Shown: in pieces, positions 6,056-9,199 of the stretch
How positions within the stretch are numbered: the stretch's first letter is position 1
Layout: each line of letters starts with the position of its first letter
Assembly (NCBI GenBank): GCA_031278755.1
Contig: JAITJV010000008.1
Span: 1-9,199 of the forward strand
Source: Treponema sp.
Lineage (GTDB): Bacteria > Spirochaetota > Spirochaetia > Treponematales > Breznakiellaceae
DNA: 9,199 nucleotides
Reading direction: 5' to 3'
The notes under the pieces: generated by a model
Told to the model about the DNA's origin: nothing
Database searches by the model: none
What the model saw: only the letters and a program-made list of their open reading frames with translations
Position numbers and translations under genes: made by a program

Positions 6056-6747
6056 TGTCTGTCGCCGGTAATCTTTTGCTCATTGAAGAAAGACTCGAAA
6101 AAGCCTGCCGCCTCTCGGGCCGGAACAGGGACGAAATAAGGCTCATGGGGGTGACGAAATTTCACGGCAGATCGGTGGTGGAAGAAGCCTGGAAGGCCGG
6201 CGTGGATCTTTTCGGCGAAAACCGCGTACAGGAGGCGGAAAAAAAATTTGAAGGACGGCGGGAATCCTTTCCCGGACTGGATCTCCACCTGATAGGCAGC
6301 CTCCAGCGGAACAAGGCCAGAAAAGCCGCGGCTTTTTTTGACTGTATAGAATCGGTTGACCGGGAAGCCCTTATCACCGCCCTGGGGGCGTGTACGACGG
6401 AATTCGCGCCGCTTAAAATACTGTTTGAATTGCACGCCGGAGAGGAATCGAAGCGGGGTTTTCCGGATGAAGACGGCCTTCTTAGAGCCGCTGAACTGGC
6501 CCTGTCTTTTCCCGGGCTTAAGCCCGCGGGGCTTATGGCCATGGCCCCCTTTACGGCGGACGAGGCTTCGGTACGCGCCGCTTTCCGCAGGGCTGCGCGG
6601 GCGCGGGAAAGGCTCGCCGCCGCTTTTCCCGAAGCGGACTGGTCCTGTCTTTCAATGGGGATGTCCGGTGATTTTGAGATTGCCGTTGAAGAGGGATCTA
6701 CCCTTGTTCGTATAGGGACGATTCTGTTTGGGGAACGGCTCCCATGA
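6052..6747 (+). CDS. yggS: YggS/PLPBP-family pyridoxal 5'-phosphate-binding protein
   Basis: A 231-residue single-domain protein with the fold-type III TIM-barrel signature of the YggS/PROSC family. The PLP lysine is K36 in GVTKF. FGENRVQE, HLIGSLQRNK, GEESKRGF, SMGMSGDFEIAV and the C-terminal phosphate-binding TLVRIGT follow in the usual order. Family members have no known enzymatic reaction. They bind PLP and keep vitamin B6 and amino/keto acid pools balanced. Two start codons sit in tandem: the ATG at 6052 gives an ATGA overlap with rsmA, and the ATG at 6055 is 7 nt after GGAG (6044-6047), better spaced. Only one residue differs. The stop overlaps the next gene by 4 nt. In many bacteria yggS sits near cell-division or proC genes; here it sits among rRNA-modification genes instead. 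Confidence 0.93.
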   Translation: MMSVAGNLLLIEERLEKACRLSGRNRDEIRLMGVTKFHGRSVVEEAWKAGVDLFGENRVQEAEKKFEGRRESFPGLDLHLIGSLQRNKARKAAAFFDCIESVDREALITALGACTTEFAPLKILFELHAGEESKRGFPDEDGLLRAAELALSFPGLKPAGLMAMAPFTADEASVRAAFRRAARARERLAAAFPEADWSCLSMGMSGDFEIAVEEGSTLVRIGTILFGERLP

Positions 6748-7280
6748 ATAAAGCGGCGCTTGTACTTGTTTTATTTGTTTTTTCCGGCGTTGCGGCCGCC
6801 GCGCAGAGCGGCAGTTCGAGCGAGTCAACGGATCTGGATCTTCCGGCGTCAGAGTTCAATATGCGGGGTTTTCCCCAGTGGTCAAAAGATCTCCGCCGTG
6901 CGGAAATAGTCGCCTTTGGTTCCTTTCCCTTTACCATGTTTATCGTCACTACCATTATGGATACCATGCGGTATTCGAACCACGGATGGGATCAGCGGTA
7001 TGCGCCCTGGCCCCTTAAAGGCTCGGGCGCAATTGATATGAGCGCCGAGGAGCACAAAATGGCGATGATGTACGCAGCCGTTGGTTCGCTTGCCTTTGCC
7101 TTTACGGATTTTATCATAGTGCAGATCAAGCGGAGCAGCGCGCGGAAAAAGGCCGGCTACCTGCCGCCGGGCACTCCCATTATTATTCACACCCCCCTGT
7201 CCGGGGATAAGGCGGCGGAGACAGAGGACGCGCCGGACGGCGCGCCCCCGGATGCGGCTTCCGGTTCTGACGAACCCTGA
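6744..7280 (+). CDS. Exported or membrane protein of unknown function (178 aa)
   Basis: I do not recognise this protein. Residues 1-21 are a signal peptide or first membrane helix (MNKAALVLVLFVFSGVAAAA, likely cleaved around AAA-AQ). A Ser-rich linker and a conserved-looking amphipathic stretch (residues about 35-52, with FPQWSKDLRRAE) follow. Two hydrophobic segments lie at about 54-75 and 105-127, separated by an aromatic, polar loop containing Trp and Tyr (HGWDQRYAPWPLKGSG). After the second helix comes a basic cluster (KRSSARKKAG), which by the positive-inside rule should be cytoplasmic. The tail from about residue 150 is Pro/Ala/Asp/Glu-rich and probably disordered. No catalytic motif is visible. 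GGGGA at 6730-6734 is 9 nt upstream of the ATG. The gene is locked between yggS (4-nt overlap) and the rluD-like gene (TGATG, 1-nt overlap), so it is surely translated with them. Similar small secreted proteins occur in spirochaete operons, but I cannot name a family. Confidence 0.8.
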   Translation: MNKAALVLVLFVFSGVAAAAQSGSSSESTDLDLPASEFNMRGFPQWSKDLRRAEIVAFGSFPFTMFIVTTIMDTMRYSNHGWDQRYAPWPLKGSGAIDMSAEEHKMAMMYAAVGSLAFAFTDFIIVQIKRSSARKKAGYLPPGTPIIIHTPLSGDKAAETEDAPDGAPPDAASGSDEP

Positions 7281-8191
7281 TGCCGTCCTTTAACGGAATT
7301 GTCAAAGACGTTCCTCCCGCGCTCAGGCTTGACCGCTATGTGGCGGAATACCTTGGCATCCTTACCCGTTCCCAGATCAAGGCCAGATCCCTTTCCGCAA
7401 AAATAAACGGAAAGGATGTAAAGATTTCGCGGGAAGTACGGGAAGGGGACGCGCTGGAACTTTCCTGGGCCGAAAGCCCGCCTTCTCTTCCTGTCCCCGA
7501 AAACATCCCCCTTGACGTGCTTTACGAGGACGGGCGCGTCATTGTAATAAACAAGCCCCAGGGGCTTGTGGTGCACCCGGGCGCCGGAAACAGCGGCGGT
7601 ACTCTGGTAAACGCGCTCCTGTACCGTTACGGCCTGAAGGCGGAGAACGGCATGGAAAGGCCCGGCATAGTACACCGTCTTGACAAGGACACTTCCGGCG
7701 TGATGATCGCCGCGAGGGACGAGAGGGCGCTGGATTTTCTTGCGGAACAATTCAGAAAAAGAAAAGTGCGTAAAACGTATGCGGCTTTGGTACGCGGAAA
7801 CCCCAGAGACGAGAGAGGCCGCATAGAGACCTTTATCTGCCGGGACGGCCGGGACCGTAAACGCTTTACCGTGTCGGAAACCAGGGGGAAAGCCGCCGTC
7901 ACGTTTTACCGGGTAATACGCCGCTGGGATGCATATTCACTGGTGCTGCTCAGGCCCAAAACAGGCAGGACCCATCAACTGAGGGTTCACCTGCGCTGGC
8001 TGGGAAACCCCGTCGCAGGCGATCCTCTCTACGCCGGAAAGGAAGATCTTTTCCCCGAAACGGGCCTCATGCTCCATTCCCGTTCCCTTACCCTGATCCT
8101 GCCCGATCACAACACGCCCGATACGTTCAAGGCCCCCATGCCCCGCCGTTTCCGGTATGCGGCAAGAAAACTCGAAGGCGGAGACGGATGA
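7280..8191 (+). CDS. rluD: RluA-family 23S rRNA pseudouridine synthase with S4 domain (RluD-like)
   Basis: A 303-residue protein that isomerises uridine to pseudouridine in RNA. Residues about 14-65 form an S4 RNA-binding domain (LRLDRYVAEYLGILTRSQIK, then a SAKINGKDV turn). The catalytic domain follows. INKPQGLVVHPG at about 90-102 is its first conserved block. HRLDKDTSG carries the catalytic aspartate D135 and is canonical. KTGRTHQLRVHL is the late RNA-binding and active-site block. Domain order and length match RluD, which makes the pseudouridines of helix 69 in the large-subunit rRNA. RluD, RluC and other S4-bearing paralogues cannot be separated with certainty by eye, so the exact target is an inference. 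The start overlaps the upstream stop (TGATG) with no clear ribosome binding site, implying coupled translation. Its stop overlaps the next gene by 4 nt (ATGA). Confidence 0.9.
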   Translation: MPSFNGIVKDVPPALRLDRYVAEYLGILTRSQIKARSLSAKINGKDVKISREVREGDALELSWAESPPSLPVPENIPLDVLYEDGRVIVINKPQGLVVHPGAGNSGGTLVNALLYRYGLKAENGMERPGIVHRLDKDTSGVMIAARDERALDFLAEQFRKRKVRKTYAALVRGNPRDERGRIETFICRDGRDRKRFTVSETRGKAAVTFYRVIRRWDAYSLVLLRPKTGRTHQLRVHLRWLGNPVAGDPLYAGKEDLFPETGLMLHSRSLTLILPDHNTPDTFKAPMPRRFRYAARKLEGGDG

Positions 8192-8937
8192 AGCCCCGGC
8201 TTGTTGCGGAGACGGAATCGTATGCGGTAGTCTACAAGCCTCCGTTTATGCATACCGCCCCCCTCAGGGAAGGGGAAAAAGGGACGCTGCTTGACTGGTT
8301 CGGCGCCGTCTTTCCCCCGGTACTGAAACTCGAGGGAAGAAAAAAAATCGAAGGCGGCCTTGTTCACCGGCTTGATTTTGAGACCGAAGGGCTGACGCTT
8401 ATCGCAAAAAAACAGGATTTTCTGGACGCCTTCTTGCTTCGGCGGGAAAAAGAACTTTTTGTAAAGGAATACGGCGCGATCGTTTCTCCCCCGGGGGGAC
8501 AGACCCTGCCGGGCTTCCCCCCGCCGCCTCCTTTTTCGCCCCTCATTGAAAGCGGTTTCAGGCCGTACGGCAGGGGAAGAAAAACAGTGCGGCCGCTTAC
8601 GGGGAAAACGGAGGGGAAAGAGACGGACGAAAAGGTATACAGGACGGAAATCCTTGAAAGTACGGAATTGGACGGCGCCCGTAAATACCTGAGGCTGCGT
8701 ATACAACGGGGCTTCCGCCACCAGATACGCTGTCACCTTGCGTGGATAGGCGCGCCTATATTGTACGATCCGCTGTACCGTACGGATTACCGTATCGGGG
8801 CCGAAAACGGCGCGGAAAGAAAAAACCTGGCCCTCCGCTGCGAAGTTCTTGCATTTGCCGATCTTTCAGGTGTAAAGCGGGAATACCGTATAAGTCCGCT
8901 TATCAGGGACTATTCGGTGAAAGCAGGCGGCTCCTGA
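8188..8937 (+). CDS. Second RluA-family pseudouridine synthase, no S4 domain
   Basis: A 249-residue protein whose core matches the RluA superfamily. AVVYKPPFMHTAP at about 13-25 is the first block, HRLDFETEG (60-68) holds the catalytic aspartate D63, and GFRHQIRCHL is the RNA-contacting block near the C terminus. There is no S4 domain, so RNA specificity must come from the catalytic domain. The motif differs from the usual HRLDxxTSG in having FETEG. An insert at about residues 100-150 is Pro/Gly-rich at first (PPGGQTLPGFPPPPP) and then basic (RPYGRGRKTVRP). The target RNA is not predictable from sequence. GGAG at 8180-8183 lies 4 nt before the ATG, which overlaps the rluD-like stop. This is the last operon gene; its 3' end runs 35 nt into the convergent folC gene. 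Probably a paralogue working on another rRNA or tRNA uridine. Confidence 0.85.
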   Translation: MKPRLVAETESYAVVYKPPFMHTAPLREGEKGTLLDWFGAVFPPVLKLEGRKKIEGGLVHRLDFETEGLTLIAKKQDFLDAFLLRREKELFVKEYGAIVSPPGGQTLPGFPPPPPFSPLIESGFRPYGRGRKTVRPLTGKTEGKETDEKVYRTEILESTELDGARKYLRLRIQRGFRHQIRCHLAWIGAPILYDPLYRTDYRIGAENGAERKNLALRCEVLAFADLSGVKREYRISPLIRDYSVKAGGS

Positions 8938-9199
8938 TTTCCGCGGCAAGGTAGAATGAGCCTGTTCCCAGGACCGGAAGTTTCTTTTTTTTACCTGTTT
9001 CAAGGGCCTTGTCTATTGCCGTTTTTGTGTCCGGCATGAAAAGCACTTCCGCGCCGGAAGAATTTTCCGCGGCGGCTTTAAAGGCTTCGAATGTTTTTTC
9101 GGGATTGCTCTTTTTGAAGGCTCCCGGGGCGGTAATGATGACGGGTGAAAAATGCGGAACAAGGGCCCGCGCCATCGCGGCGGCGTCTTTTCCTTCGGC
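8903..9199 (-). CDS. folC: Folylpolyglutamate/dihydrofolate synthase, C-terminal fragment
   Basis: The minus-strand frame is open from the window's right edge to a TGA (complement of 8903-8905), giving the last 98 residues. An internal Met at 9175 is not the start, because the frame continues beyond it with AEGKDAAAMARAL. The sequence fits the C-terminal Mur-ligase-type domain of FolC. It starts with a Gly-Lys-Asp block followed by a Met-x-x-x-Leu helix, then a strand (VIITAP), then a helix with TKTAIDKAL, and ends with the family signature LGTGSFYLAAEIR. FolC adds glutamates to folate, and in many bacteria also makes dihydrofolate from dihydropteroate, using ATP. The active-site ATP-binding half lies outside the window. 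Its 3' end overlaps the convergent pseudouridine synthase gene by 35 nt, with no intervening terminator visible. Confidence 0.85.
   Translation of the reverse strand, partial: AEGKDAAAMARALVPHFSPVIITAPGAFKKSNPEKTFEAFKAAAENSSGAEVLFMPDTKTAIDKALETGKKKKLPVLGTGSFYLAAEIRSRLLSPNSP

Noticed and set aside
8486..8498. CCCCC-GGGGG palindrome in the second pseudouridine synthase gene.
   Set aside because: It is a short run produced by adjacent Pro-Gly codons, with no loop space to form a useful RNA hairpin.

Overview
The window looks like a piece of a moderately GC-rich spirochaete chromosome, most likely Treponema or a close relative. This is an inference from protein content: a stand-alone flagellar rod-binding protein without a muramidase domain, a membrane-anchored PilZ protein, a short ComEC, and small secreted hypothetical proteins in one tightly packed operon. 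No rRNA or other marker gene is present to confirm the taxon. Nothing looks like a prophage, transposon, CRISPR array, tRNA or rRNA gene, and base composition is even throughout.

Left edge (1-580): the 3' part of a flagellar rod-binding (FlgJ N-domain type) gene, open at the window edge, whose linker region carries a perfect 13-bp inverted repeat. A gene-poor stretch of about 200 nt with terminator-like hairpins follows. A CPBP-family membrane protease gene then lies on the minus strand (581-1222).

Divergent control region (1223-1336): a good sigma70-type promoter on the plus strand (TTGACA, 17 nt, TTATAG) faces a minus-strand TATAAT that directly abuts it. The protease and the large plus-strand operon may therefore compete for polymerase.

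Operon (1337-8937): eight plus-strand genes with gaps of at most 17 nt and mostly 1-7 nt overlaps. In order they are: membrane-anchored PilZ protein, secreted HEAT-like repeat protein, ComEC-type DNA channel lacking the metallo-beta-lactamase domain, 16S rRNA dimethyltransferase RsmA/KsgA, PLP-binding YggS/PLPBP, an unrecognised exported or membrane protein of 178 aa, an RluD-like pseudouridine synthase with an S4 domain, and a second RluA-family pseudouridine synthase without S4. Three of the eight modify rRNA (or probably do). The others deal with the envelope, DNA uptake, c-di-GMP sensing and PLP homeostasis.

Right edge (8903-9199): the C-terminal end of folC (folylpolyglutamate/dihydrofolate synthase) on the minus strand, convergent with the last operon gene and overlapping it by 35 nt.

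Most of the window is recognisable housekeeping. The parts most worth a second look are the uncharacterised 178-aa protein, the HEAT-like/ComEC pair, the abutting divergent promoters and the intragenic hairpins. I see no evidence for a wholly new system.
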